Positions 1 through 8,548 of a DNA stretch of 64,000 nucleotides are shown here, in pieces. The stretch covers positions 260,093 to 324,092 of the forward strand of contig DFQH01000001.1 of assembly GCA_002377695.1 (NCBI GenBank), written 5' to 3'. Numbering within the stretch: position 1 is the stretch's first letter; each line of letters starts with the position of its first letter. The translations under genes and the position numbers were made by a program. The notes under the pieces were generated by a model. It saw nothing but the letters and a program-made list of their open reading frames with translations, was not told the origin of the DNA and ran no database searches. The stretch comes from Citromicrobium sp. UBA3494 (GTDB lineage Bacteria; Pseudomonadota; Alphaproteobacteria; Sphingomonadales; Sphingomonadaceae).

Positions 1-922
1 GGCTGTCGGCCATCCAGTGCCGCCAGCCGGGCGCATTCGCTTCGTAAGCCAGCAGGCCGCCAGCATTCATCACACCATAGACGAAGGGCGGGTAGCACAG
101 CAGCGCTGCAACCCAGCCTGCGAGAAAAGGGTTTCCGCTGCGGATATGGCTGTCGAGCGGGCGCAGCGTCATGACGTAGCCGACCGTGCCGATCTGCACG
201 TCGATCACGAAAAGCAGGCTTATCATCGCAACCGCCAGCGCACCCGGCTGGCTCGCCAGATCGCCCGGGTTCGCGTTCACGACCTCGGCGAATCCGCCGG
301 GCAGGATCGAGATCATGAAGGCACCGAAGAAGCCCTTGATGATCCACGCGCGCCAGTGGGCGATCACCCGCCCCTTGTCCCATGCCTCGCGGTTGAGGAG
401 AAAGGCGCCGAAATGCCAGGTGGCATCGCGCGGATCTTTCATCCGCCGATCGAGCCATAGAATATAGGGAATCGAGAGGACCAGTGCAGGCACCGCCGCA
501 AAGCCGAGCACCTTCATCGCAAACAGGTACTGCCCATCCCAGTACCAGCGCCCGATCGCATAGAGCGCGGCAAGCACCGCCCACGTGGCCCATAGGCCCG
601 TCAGCTTGGTGAAGGAGATGTTGCGAGTCGCATCGCCATCGCGTTTCGCATCCCAGGCAAGACCGTTGGAGGGATTGCGATGCACCTTGTCGACGAAGAC
701 GGACCACAAGACCATCGGCAGGCCGCTCGCCACCAGGCCCATAAGCGCGGCATAGGGCCCGTCCAGCCGGGCGCGCGGGCCCGGCAGATCGAACGTGGCG
801 GAAATATCCGGAAAGGCGCGGCAGAATGCGATCCATCCGAGCAGGCCGGCAAGGCCGACAAGACCAACGCCAGCGGAAACATCGCTACGCGGACAATCGG
901 GGCTGGCGGCGGCGTTGCGCAT
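1..922 (-). CDS. Multi-pass membrane protein, probably isoprenylcysteine methyltransferase-like (3' end outside window)
   Basis: The first 307 codons of a minus-strand gene that leaves the window at position 1. It starts at ATG 922, and an in-frame TAA 27 bases upstream rules out a longer form. About seven hydrophobic segments are visible, near residues 18-36, 56-78, 108-124, 135-156, 193-212, 226-252 and 265-287. The stretch around 238-290 (VGYVMTLRPLDSHIRSGNP) resembles, from memory, sphingomonad membrane proteins annotated as isoprenylcysteine carboxyl methyltransferase family. The catalytic C-terminal part that would decide this is not in the window. It is the last gene of the bamB run, where many proteobacteria have der instead. 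Confidence 0.55.
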   Translation of the reverse strand, partial: MRNAAASPDCPRSDVSAGVGLVGLAGLLGWIAFCRAFPDISATFDLPGPRARLDGPYAALMGLVASGLPMVLWSVFVDKVHRNPSNGLAWDAKRDGDATRNISFTKLTGLWATWAVLAALYAIGRWYWDGQYLFAMKVLGFAAVPALVLSIPYILWLDRRMKDPRDATWHFGAFLLNREAWDKGRVIAHWRAWIIKGFFGAFMISILPGGFAEVVNANPGDLASQPGALAVAMISLLFVIDVQIGTVGYVMTLRPLDSHIRSGNPFLAGWVAALLCYPPFVYGVMNAGGLLAYEANAPGWRHWMADS

Positions 923-988
923 GCCGCCGCCATAGGCCGCAAAGGGTTAAATGCTCGGTAACGCCCTCTTCGTGGCGCGCCGTGCGGC

Positions 989-1026
989 GATCACCGGAAA
1001 GCGGTGATCACCGGAAAGCGGTGATC
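989..1026. repeat. Tandem 17-bp duplication forming two overlapping stem-loops at the bamB stop codon
   Basis: The 17-base unit gatcaccggaaagcggt occurs twice in tandem (989-1005 and 1006-1022) and is followed by a further gatc. Each unit with the start of the next forms a hairpin with arms gatcaccg and cggtgatc and a five-base loop gaaag. The bamB stop (1008-1010) lies where the copies meet, so the second copy is the coding end of bamB and the first is its 3' UTR. There is no T-run, so this is not a classical terminator. It may protect the transcript 3' end or reflect replication slippage. Confidence 0.75.
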
Positions 1027-2348
1027 GTACCTCCGTCGTCCAGCACGTAGAGCGTGTTGTTGACCACGATCGGCGGAAGGCTGACCGAATCCTTCAATTC
1101 GGTCAGCATGTTCGCCGAACCTTCCGCCACGCTCACCTGCCACAGCTCGCCGCGCGAGTTGGCGACGTAGAGCATGTTGTTGGCAAGCACGGGGCCGGTC
1201 CAGAAAATCTCGCCCTTGCGGTCTTTCGCGTCACGGTAGCGCCGCAGCTGCGTGATCCAGCGGACCTTGCCGGTGGAGCGAGCGATGGCGAGCAGCCGGG
1301 CATCGCTGGTCAGCGTGAACAGCCATTCGCCCGCGAGCGCCGGGGTGGAAATCCCGGAAAGGTTGAGCTCCCAGATGCGCTGGCCCGTCACCAGTTCGTA
1401 GGCGGCCATGCGGCCACCCTGCCCCAGTGCATAGACCCGGCCGTTATCGATGATCGGATCGGCGTCGATATCCGAAATGCTGCCGACCTCGGTCGAGATG
1501 GAGGTGCGGGCAAGCGCGTCGGCCCACAGCACGCGTCCGTTCTCGTAGCGGTAGGCCACCAGCTCGCCGGAGCTGTATCCGGCAACCACAGTGCCCTGGC
1601 CCGCAGCCGGAGAGGCGACTCCGAAAACGCCTGCCTGCGCAAGCGAGCCCGATTCCTGCCACGCGATCTCGCCGTCGTTCTGGTTGAGGGCGATGATGCG
1701 GTTGTCCTGCGTCATCACCAGCACGAGGTTGAAGGCCAGCGTGGGCGCGTCGCGCAGCGGACCTGCCGGATTTGCGCTCCAGACCTCTGCGCCGTTGGCG
1801 GTATCCAGCGCGACCACCCGGCCCGTACCGCTGGTCACGAACAGACGATTGCCCGCCACCGCGATCCCGCCGCCGTAGACGGTGCCACGCATATCGGACG
1901 CGATGTCCGGGCTGTACTGCCACAGGCGCGCGCCCGTCTCCGCATTCATGGCGTGGACCGTACCGGAGGTATCGACCGCGTACAGCGTGCCGTTCGCCAC
2001 CACGGGCGCAGCGCCCAGCCGGCGGCTGCTGGTCGAACCCTCGATCCGCTGAGACCATACGGCGGCGGGATTGGCTGCCAGCGCAAGGTGGCCGTAGCTC
2101 TTGCTCGGCGTGTTGCTGGCCATCGCCCAGTTATCGTTCACACGTGCAGGCGGCAGGACGACCGATACGCCGGCCAGGTCCGGGTCCACGTTCGCGCCGC
2201 TTTCGATGCGCGAGAGGACGGGAACACGGTTGCCGACAGTCGGCGTGACATTCTTGTCTCCGCCCCCGCCGAACAGACCGCCCGAGCAGCCCGTGACGAC
2301 CAGCGTCAGAAGTAGAAGCGGGATCGCACCAGTGGCTCGCAAGGTCAT
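1008..2348 (-). CDS. bamB: Outer membrane assembly lipoprotein BamB (PQQ-type beta-propeller)
   Basis: 446 residues starting with ATG. The N-terminus is a lipoprotein signal with hydrophobic residues 10-19 and a lipobox ending at Cys21 (VVTGC). The rest carries repeated PQQ-propeller blades with motifs such as LYAVDTSGTVHAMNAETG and VVALDTANGAEVWS. BamB is the propeller subunit of the BAM machine that inserts beta-barrel proteins in the outer membrane, and it should sit on the periplasmic face of that membrane. It lies 39 bases downstream of the YfgM-like gene, the same pairing as yfgM-bamB in Escherichia coli, which supports the call. Length is slightly above the usual 390-400 residues. Confidence 0.9.
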   Translation of the reverse strand: MTLRATGAIPLLLLTLVVTGCSGGLFGGGGDKNVTPTVGNRVPVLSRIESGANVDPDLAGVSVVLPPARVNDNWAMASNTPSKSYGHLALAANPAAVWSQRIEGSTSSRRLGAAPVVANGTLYAVDTSGTVHAMNAETGARLWQYSPDIASDMRGTVYGGGIAVAGNRLFVTSGTGRVVALDTANGAEVWSANPAGPLRDAPTLAFNLVLVMTQDNRIIALNQNDGEIAWQESGSLAQAGVFGVASPAAGQGTVVAGYSSGELVAYRYENGRVLWADALARTSISTEVGSISDIDADPIIDNGRVYALGQGGRMAAYELVTGQRIWELNLSGISTPALAGEWLFTLTSDARLLAIARSTGKVRWITQLRRYRDAKDRKGEIFWTGPVLANNMLYVANSRGELWQVSVAEGSANMLTELKDSVSLPPIVVNNTLYVLDDGGTITAFR

Positions 2349-2387
2349 CCTCCGAAAAAATACGCCCTCTCGGGCCTCATGTGTCTG

Positions 2388-3185
2388 TTATTGCGGGCGT
2401 CGGCCAGCGGGCCGACCGGCGGCCTGAGCCGCGCGCATGCTCTCGATCAGTTCGTCGACATCGCCCACGGCGTCGATCCCCAGCACGCTCGCCATCTGGC
2501 GTGCGCGCCCGCGGATCGTTTCGGGCACATCCTCGTCCTCGGCGATCCGGGCGAACAATTTGCCCGCGTTTTCCTGCTGGCCTGCGTCGAGATAAGCCAT
2601 GCCCAGGATTTCGCCGGCGCTGCCGTAATAGGGCTCGCCCTCCTGTGCCAGCGGGGTCAGCCGGCGGATGACCTCCGAAGGTTCCAGCGAATCATAGGCG
2701 GCAACCACCGCGCGCAGTTCGGCGAGGTCGCGCAACGAGTCCGGGATATCCCCGTTCGCTGCAACCTGCTCGAAGAATTCGGCGGCCTTTTCGTTGTCGC
2801 CCTGCTCCAGCGCGATTCCGCCACGCAGCATCTGCGCCTGCGCCTGCGCACCGCCCGCGCCATCCTGCGCCAACGGAGCAGCAGTTTCGTCCGCCTGCTC
2901 CAGGTTTCCGGCTTCCAGCTGGTCGATCGCCTGGACCAGGATTTCGGAATCCCGTTCCCGGTCGCCATCGCTGCGGCTGGTGAAGAACAGATAGGCGGCG
3001 AATGCCAGCAGCGCCACGACGACGACGCCGACGATGATCAGGCCGTATTTCTGCCAGATATAGCGATACTGATCGGTACGGACAGCATCATCCACCTCCC
3101 GCAGGAGCGCTTCGTCCTGCGCGACTGCGGTCTTGGCCTTTCGGTCGGCTGCTTTTTCGCTGTTGCGGTTGGGTAACAGGGCCAC
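2388..3185 (-). CDS. YfgM-like tetratricopeptide protein (SecYEG/periplasmic chaperone accessory)
   Basis: 265 residues if translation begins at GTG 3185. One membrane segment at about residues 48-68 is preceded by a charged cytoplasmic tail and followed by TPR-like helical repeats rich in Ala, Glu and Gln (PF09976 type). YfgM in enterobacteria is an inner-membrane protein that works with the Sec translocon and periplasmic chaperones, and its gene sits next to bamB, as here. A longer reading frame could begin at TTG 3254, but that TTG falls in a good -35 hexamer (TTGAAC), so the shorter GTG start is preferred. A weak AAGGA lies 13 bases before the GTG. Confidence 0.8.
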   Translation of the reverse strand: MALLPNRNSEKAADRKAKTAVAQDEALLREVDDAVRTDQYRYIWQKYGLIIVGVVVVALLAFAAYLFFTSRSDGDRERDSEILVQAIDQLEAGNLEQADETAAPLAQDGAGGAQAQAQMLRGGIALEQGDNEKAAEFFEQVAANGDIPDSLRDLAELRAVVAAYDSLEPSEVIRRLTPLAQEGEPYYGSAGEILGMAYLDAGQQENAGKLFARIAEDEDVPETIRGRARQMASVLGIDAVGDVDELIESMRAAQAAGRPAGRRPQ

Positions 3186-3226
3186 GCCTGAGGGACTTTC
3201 CTTGAGACTGCCGGGATTGGCGCGGG

Positions 3227-3254
3227 TCTTTAAACCATGTTGCGCCGAGTTCAA
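3227..3254 (-). promoter_or_regulatory. Candidate sigma-70 promoter of the yfgM-like/bamB genes
   Basis: Minus-strand -35 TTGAAC (3254-3249), a 16-base spacer and -10 TAAAGA (3232-3227). It lies between the stop of the glycosyltransferase gene and the GTG start at 3185. It explains how the yfgM-like gene and bamB can be expressed apart from the genes upstream. Inferred from sequence only. Confidence 0.45.
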
Positions 3255-3293
3255 TAGGAGCGCGGGTGAACCGGGCGTGAAGGCACGCCGTTC

Positions 3294-4448
3294 CTAGCCC
3301 AGCACACCACCGCCGAGCGCGCTGTCGTAAAGCCGCCTGTAGGAAGCGATCATCTTCGCCTCGTCGTACTGCGCGCGCGCCTTCGCGCGGTTGGCCGCGC
3401 CGATCTGTGCGCGAAGATCCGCATCGAGGGACAATGCACGCAAGGCTTCCCCCAGCGAATCCTCGTCGTTCGGACGAGCGATGTAATGGGCGTTTTCCTT
3501 CGCCACCATCGACGCGATGTCGCCTACCGCCGGCGCTGCCACGGGCAGGCCTGCCGCCATCGCCTCCACCACGGACAGCGGAAACTGTTCGGAGTGGGAG
3601 GACAGCGCGAAAATATCGAACAGGGCCAAGAAGGCTTTCGGGTTGGAAACGAAGCCGGGCAGATGGACGCGGTGCGCAATTCCGGCCTCGTCGGCCGCGT
3701 CGCGGATAGCCTCGCCCTCGGTCCCCTCCCCCACGATCACCAGCTGCCAGTCTTCCGGCAGGTGCGACACGGCGCGCACCAGCGCGGTGAGGTTCTTGAC
3801 CGGGCGCAGACCGGCCAGGGTGCCGACCCATTTCTCCCCCTCGTGCTTGATAACGCCGCGCAGCGCATCGGGGGGCGGGTTGGCCTTGAATCCTTTCGTG
3901 TCGATGCCGTTGGGAATGTGCTTCACCCGCCCGATCGGCTGGTGCCACACCTCCAGCGCGATCCCCTCCAGCACCTCCGATGGCACCACCAGCCCGCTCG
4001 CCTTGCCCAGCGCAATCCGGCGATACCAGTTGCGGCTGGCCTTGAGCTTTTGCCGCTCGTCCTCGTTGAAGCCATCCTCATGATGGATCAGCGGCGGCAG
4101 GCCCAGCGCATCCTTGAACAAGGTGTGCGCCATCACCGCGTCCATCGCGCCCCAGTTGTAGGTCAGCACGAGATCGTAGGGCTTCATCGCGATCGCAAGC
4201 TCGCGCAGACGCGTGGGCCACGGCTTGCCCTTGAGCGGGGGGAACTTGCGCGGATAGCGCACCGTCCGCCCCTTCGCGATATGTTCGGCGGCACCATAGG
4301 CGTTGCGGTCTGCCGACACGATCGAATGGGCCAGCCTGCTGCCGAACGCATTGATGAGCTGCACGCTGCGCAGCTCTTTCCCGCCCGCGGCGAAAGTGGA
4401 ATGGAGATGGAGTACGCGCGGTGCCCCGTCGCGCTGTCTGGTGTTCAT
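3294..4448 (-). CDS. Glycosyltransferase, GT4/GT-B type
   Basis: 384 residues. A GT-B layout is visible: an N-terminal Rossmann-like half beginning VLHLHSTFAAGGKELRS and a C-terminal half with VGTLAGLRPVKNLTALVRAV, VIVGEGTEGEAIRDAADE and the sugar-nucleotide site SEQFPLSVVEAMAAGLPVAA. Such enzymes transfer a sugar from a nucleotide sugar to a lipid, polysaccharide or protein acceptor at the cytoplasmic face of the membrane. The acceptor cannot be told. ATG 4448 overlaps the stop of the upstream hydrolase as TGATG, which favours it over GTG 4451. No other polysaccharide genes lie close by. Confidence 0.85.
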   Translation of the reverse strand: MNTRQRDGAPRVLHLHSTFAAGGKELRSVQLINAFGSRLAHSIVSADRNAYGAAEHIAKGRTVRYPRKFPPLKGKPWPTRLRELAIAMKPYDLVLTYNWGAMDAVMAHTLFKDALGLPPLIHHEDGFNEDERQKLKASRNWYRRIALGKASGLVVPSEVLEGIALEVWHQPIGRVKHIPNGIDTKGFKANPPPDALRGVIKHEGEKWVGTLAGLRPVKNLTALVRAVSHLPEDWQLVIVGEGTEGEAIRDAADEAGIAHRVHLPGFVSNPKAFLALFDIFALSSHSEQFPLSVVEAMAAGLPVAAPAVGDIASMVAKENAHYIARPNDEDSLGEALRALSLDADLRAQIGAANRAKARAQYDEAKMIASYRRLYDSALGGGVLG

Positions 4449-5338
4449 CACGCGTTCTCCCGCGTCCGCACCCGCGCGAGCAGTGCGTCGATCGCGGCGA
4501 CGGCCTCCGGCTCATCGAGAGTCGGGGCATGGCCCGTCTTCGGCACGGTCACGATTTCCATGGCGCGATTGCGCGTCTTCATCTGGCGCACCGTATCGGG
4601 CGAAAGCAGGTCGGAAAGCTCGCCCCGCACGAGCAGCAACGGGGTATCGGCAAGCGATTCGAACGCCAGCCACAGGTTGTCGGCAGGCGCGCCGCCCGCG
4701 TCTTCGCCCTCCCGGAACGTATCCCCGATCGCCATGTCGTAATCGAAGCTGATGCGCCCGTTCTGGCCCAGCACCATGACCCGCTTGGCAGCCTGCAGCC
4801 AGTCCTCCAGCTGATAGCCGGGATGCGCATCGCTATGCGTTTCCTGCAGGGCGCGCGCTGCATGCATCCAGGTGGGAAAGCTGCGGCCCTGCCCGACATA
4901 CGCGCGGATCTTTTCCAGTCCGCCCGGCTCGATCGCAGGGCCGATGTCGTTGAGCACCGCACCCGCGAGTCGCTGCGCCCCGCGCTGTGCCAACAACATC
5001 GTCATCAATCCGCCCAGCGAGGTGCCAATGGCGACGAAGCGTTCGATCCCGAGTTCGGCCATCAGGGCTTCGACATCCGCCACATACTGGGAAACGTCAT
5101 AGGTGCCCGCGTCGTCCGCATAGTCGCTGTCGCCGCGTCCGCGCATCTCGGGCACGATCACGCGCCATTCGGGCGAAAGACGCTCTGCCAGAAGCGTGAA
5201 ATCGCGCGCATTGCGTGTCAGCCCGTGCATGCACAGGATTGGCGGCTGGTCAGTGTCTGATGGGCCGGGATAGTCGCGGTAATGCAGTTTCAGGCCGTCG
5301 GCGCTATGCCAGAAGCCATCGGTAAAGCGCTGATCCAT
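4448..5338 (-). CDS. Alpha/beta hydrolase
   Basis: 296 residues from ATG 5338; a further in-frame start lies 60 bases upstream but adds an Ala/Arg-rich tail unlike the family. The fold shows the oxyanion-hole motif PPILCMHGLTRN, the nucleophile elbow GTSLGG with Ser107, and a C-terminal TGHAPTLDEPE that supplies the catalytic His. This is a cytoplasmic esterase or hydrolase of the AB_hydrolase_1 family, with substrate unknown. It is translationally coupled to the glycosyltransferase and divergent from selO. Confidence 0.85.
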   Translation of the reverse strand: MDQRFTDGFWHSADGLKLHYRDYPGPSDTDQPPILCMHGLTRNARDFTLLAERLSPEWRVIVPEMRGRGDSDYADDAGTYDVSQYVADVEALMAELGIERFVAIGTSLGGLMTMLLAQRGAQRLAGAVLNDIGPAIEPGGLEKIRAYVGQGRSFPTWMHAARALQETHSDAHPGYQLEDWLQAAKRVMVLGQNGRISFDYDMAIGDTFREGEDAGGAPADNLWLAFESLADTPLLLVRGELSDLLSPDTVRQMKTRNRAMEIVTVPKTGHAPTLDEPEAVAAIDALLARVRTRENA

Positions 5339-5409
5339 GGCTCTCTTTTCGAGTTCGGCGGGGGCAGTTCGGTTGCGCACGGCGGCGCGCGTCGCCACTT
5401 ATTGCCGCG

Positions 5410-6810
5410 ATGGCCGATAAACCGCAACCATACGCACAGGATACTGCGCCGCCCATTCTGGCCCTCGCCGATTGGCTGGGCGACCCGGTCGCCCCGGCGA
5501 CATTTCCTCAGACGAAGCTGCGCTGGCGCAATGATCGGGCGGCGGCCAGCGTGGGGCTGGATCATCTTTCGGATAACGACTGGGTCGCCCATTTCGGCCG
5601 GTTCGAACCGCTGCGCGGTAATCTGGAGCGCCCGCTGGCACTGCGATACCATGGCCACCAGTTCCGCGTGTACAATCCCGAAATCGGCGACGGGCGCGGC
5701 TTCCTGTACGCGCAGCTGCGCGCTGCCGACGGACGCCTGATGGATCTGGGCACCAAGGGATCGGGGCAGACGCCATACAGCCGCACTGCCGACGGACGGC
5801 TTACGCTCAAGGGCGCGGTGCGCGAATTGCTGGCGACAGAGATGCTCGAGGCACTCGGGGTCGATACCTCGAAGACCTTCTCCATCATCGAGACCGGTGA
5901 GGAATTGATGCGCGGGGACGAGCCTTCGCCCACCCGTTCCGCCGTCCTTACCCGGCTGAGCCATGGCCATATCCGCATCGGCTCCTTCCAGCGCCTGCTG
6001 GCACTGGATGAACCCGAGCATATGCGCGAACTTGTGGATTACTGCCTCGCGCAATTCCCCGGGCCGCCGCCGCCCGCGGATGCCCCCGAGCGGGACGACC
6101 CCGCCGTGCAATTGTTGCACCAGGTGGTCGAACGGCTGGCGGACCTCGCGGCAAGCTGGATGGTGGCCGGTTTCGTCCACGGTGTACTCAATACCGACAA
6201 TATGAACGTCTCGGGCGAAAGCTTCGACTACGGCCCGTGGCGCTGGTTGCCGAAGTGGGAGCCTGGCTTCACTGCCGCCTATTTCGACCACGCGGGCCTG
6301 TACGCCTTCGGTCGTCAGCCCGAAGCGCTCGGCTGGAACTGCGCCCAACTCGCCACCGCGCTCAGGCTGATCGCCCCGTCGGACGGCCTTGTCGCCGCGC
6401 TCGAGCGGTTCGGCCCGCTTTATGGCCGTCACCTGAGACGGCGCTGGCTATGGCGGCTTGGGCTCAAGCCGCTCGACGAGCAGCGCGATGCTGCCCTGAT
6501 CGCGGCTTGCGAACGGCACATGCGCGAAAACGCGATGCAGCCCGATGCCTTCTTTTACACGCATCGCGGCGGACGCTGCGCGGAGGGGGAACTGGGCGGT
6601 GCTTTCGCAGATTACAGCCCCTCCGGTTCTGACCACCCCTATTGGAACGAGGGTGCGCCGCAGAGCATGCTGATAGACGAAGTGGAGACAATCTGGTCCG
6701 CGATAGACGAACGCGACGATTGGGCTCCGCTCATGGAAAAGGTCGATGCATTGCGACGGATGGGGAAAGCGCACGGCGAGCCGCCAACGCCTGCCGCGAG
6801 CCAGAGGTGA
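5410..6810 (+). CDS. selO: Protein adenylyltransferase SelO (YdiU/UPF0061)
   Basis: 466 residues. SelO is a pseudokinase that transfers AMP from ATP to Ser, Thr or Tyr of target proteins, and in bacteria it is linked to redox stress. Family signatures are present: YHGHQFRVYNPEIGDGRG near the N-terminus, the nucleotide site DLGTKGSGQTPYSRTADGR, SHGHIRIGSFQ, and the active-site region FVHGVLNTDNMNVSGESFDY followed by GPW. Length is near the lower end for the family. It is divergent from the alpha/beta hydrolase, with 71 bases between the starts for both promoters. No selenocysteine or terminal redox Cys motif is seen. Confidence 0.93.
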   Translation: MADKPQPYAQDTAPPILALADWLGDPVAPATFPQTKLRWRNDRAAASVGLDHLSDNDWVAHFGRFEPLRGNLERPLALRYHGHQFRVYNPEIGDGRGFLYAQLRAADGRLMDLGTKGSGQTPYSRTADGRLTLKGAVRELLATEMLEALGVDTSKTFSIIETGEELMRGDEPSPTRSAVLTRLSHGHIRIGSFQRLLALDEPEHMRELVDYCLAQFPGPPPPADAPERDDPAVQLLHQVVERLADLAASWMVAGFVHGVLNTDNMNVSGESFDYGPWRWLPKWEPGFTAAYFDHAGLYAFGRQPEALGWNCAQLATALRLIAPSDGLVAALERFGPLYGRHLRRRWLWRLGLKPLDEQRDAALIAACERHMRENAMQPDAFFYTHRGGRCAEGELGGAFADYSPSGSDHPYWNEGAPQSMLIDEVETIWSAIDERDDWAPLMEKVDALRRMGKAHGEPPTPAASQR

Positions 6811-6896
6811 CGCGCTGAATTTTTGGCGCTAGTGCGCTGCTCTACACCCGGTCCAAGGGGGTCGCAGCGTCCAAGGGAATTGAGGAACTGCCAGGA

Positions 6897-8312
6897 GTGC
6901 CAATTTCACAGATCGTATCTTACGAACCTGCCACCGGGCAGGAACTGTTTCGTGCGCCCATCGGTGATGTGGACGAAACCGTTGCGCGCGCGCGCGAAGC
7001 CTTCCCCGGCTGGGCGTCGCGCCCCGTTGCCAACCGGATGGAAATGGTTCGCCGCTTCGCCAACGAAGTAAGGGCTGCGGCGGATGATTTCGCGGAACTG
7101 ATCGCGCGCGAGACCGGCAAGCCGTTGTGGGAAGCCAAGACCGAAGTCGAAGCGGTCATCAACAAGGTGGAGATATCCATCTCCGCCTACATGGAGCGCA
7201 CGGGGCAGAAGAAGCTCGAAAGCGCGCTGGGCGGCACCTCGGCCGTGCGGCACAAGCCACATGGTGTGATGGCCGTGCTCGGCCCCTACAATTTCCCGGC
7301 GCACCTGCCGAATGGCCACATCGTACCCGCGCTGATCGCGGGCAACACGGTGGTCTTCAAGCCATCGGAAAAGACACCGGCTGTCGGCGCGATGCTGGTC
7401 GAATGTTTCCACCGCGCGGGCATCGACAAGGATGTCGTCCAGACACTGATCGGCGGGCCGGATGAAGGCAAGGCGCTGGTGGCGCATCCCGAAGTCGATG
7501 GCATCCTGTTCACCGGCAGCGCGCAGGCGGGCATCGCGATCAACCGCAAATGCGCGAGTAATCCAGGCAAGATCCTCGCCCTCGAAATGGGCGGCAACAA
7601 CCCCATCGTCGTCACGCGCACGCCCAAGGTGGAAGACGCTGCGCTGATCATCGCGCGCTCCGCCTTCACGACCGCGGGCCAGCGATGCACCGCCGCACGG
7701 CGGCTGATCGTGACCGAAGATATGTACGACGAGACGGTGGAGGCGGTGAAGACGCTGATCGGCAAGATCATCGTCGACGAACCCTTCGCCGATCCGCAGC
7801 CTTTCATGGGGACCGTGATCGACAATCAGGCGGCCGACCAGCTGACCGAGAGTTTCCTCTACCTGCTCTCCAACGGCGGGAAGGCGATCCGCCACCTGCG
7901 GCGGCTGAGCGAGGATGCCCCCTTCGTGGCCCCCGCCCTGATCGACACGACCGCAATGGAGGAACGCCCCGATGTGGAACTGTTCGGCCCGCTGCTCCAG
8001 GTCATCAAGGTACCGGATCTCAACGCGGGCATTGTCGAGGCCAACAACACCCGGTTCGGCCTCTCTGCTTCGCTGGTGGGCGGCTCTCCGGACGACTTCA
8101 ACCACTTCTGGGCCAATATCCGCGCCGGCATCGTCAACTGGAACCAGCCGACCAACGGAGCATCGTCCAAGGCGCCCTTCGGCGGGCTGGGCCTGTCCGG
8201 CAACCACCGTCCCGCCGCCTACTACGCCGCCGATTACTGCGCCTATCCTGTTGCCAGTAGCGAGATCGGGCAACCGCGCGCGAGCCTCGGCGTCGGATTC
8301 AAGGTGGACTGA
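6897..8312 (+). CDS. astD: N-succinylglutamate 5-semialdehyde dehydrogenase
   Basis: 471 residues of the aldehyde dehydrogenase superfamily. The catalytic Cys264 lies in TTAGQRCTAARR and the general base Glu230 in ALEMGGNN. AstD-type signatures are VLGPYNFPAHLPNGHIVPAL and NWNQPTNGASSKAPFGGLG. AstD oxidises succinylglutamate semialdehyde to succinylglutamate with NAD in arginine catabolism (AST pathway). The GTG start at 6897 has AGGAG touching it and a weaker GAGGAA about 11 bases away, so the exact start is uncertain. No astA, astB or astE lies in the window, so pathway membership cannot be shown from here. Confidence 0.88.
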   Translation: MPISQIVSYEPATGQELFRAPIGDVDETVARAREAFPGWASRPVANRMEMVRRFANEVRAAADDFAELIARETGKPLWEAKTEVEAVINKVEISISAYMERTGQKKLESALGGTSAVRHKPHGVMAVLGPYNFPAHLPNGHIVPALIAGNTVVFKPSEKTPAVGAMLVECFHRAGIDKDVVQTLIGGPDEGKALVAHPEVDGILFTGSAQAGIAINRKCASNPGKILALEMGGNNPIVVTRTPKVEDAALIIARSAFTTAGQRCTAARRLIVTEDMYDETVEAVKTLIGKIIVDEPFADPQPFMGTVIDNQAADQLTESFLYLLSNGGKAIRHLRRLSEDAPFVAPALIDTTAMEERPDVELFGPLLQVIKVPDLNAGIVEANNTRFGLSASLVGGSPDDFNHFWANIRAGIVNWNQPTNGASSKAPFGGLGLSGNHRPAAYYAADYCAYPVASSEIGQPRASLGVGFKVD

Positions 8313-8331
8313 TCGGGGACCAGCATGAAAA

Positions 8332-8358
8332 CGCCCCGGCAAGACTATTGCCGGGGCG
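8332..8358 (-). terminator. Perfect 11-bp stem-loop, terminator-like on the minus strand
   Basis: Arms cgccccggcaa (8332-8342) and ttgccggggcg (8348-8358) are exact inverted copies around a five-base loop. Read on the minus strand the stem is followed by TTTTC (8331-8327). On the plus strand it is followed by CCTTCC, so it would end astD transcripts less well. No convincing minus-strand gene lies upstream of it. The rest of the gap up to 8548 shows no supported gene. Confidence 0.6.
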
Positions 8359-8548
8359 CCTTCCGCAGCGCTGGTGGGACGCTGCGCCTCGGCCTGCCTC
8401 GAGGACAGACCAAAGATCGTCCGGTGTTTCGGCGATCGAAGCCAGCCTTGCGCTGCTTCCGAATCGTCTATGCGTTCATAAATAGCGGCATTAACCTGAA
8501 CGATCAGCAACGCTTGTGCAGGGAAATCTGCAGGCCTAGGGGCACCGG

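Noticed and set aside
3186..3254. TTG 3254 as start of the yfgM-like gene
   Set aside because: The TTG is part of a good -35 hexamer with a fitting -10, and the extra residues are not like the family.
8430..8480. Segment resembling the ggaagcagc..aagg part of signal recognition particle RNA on the minus strand
   Set aside because: The flanking conserved bases of the SRP loop and the long hairpin are absent, so the likeness is a short chance match.
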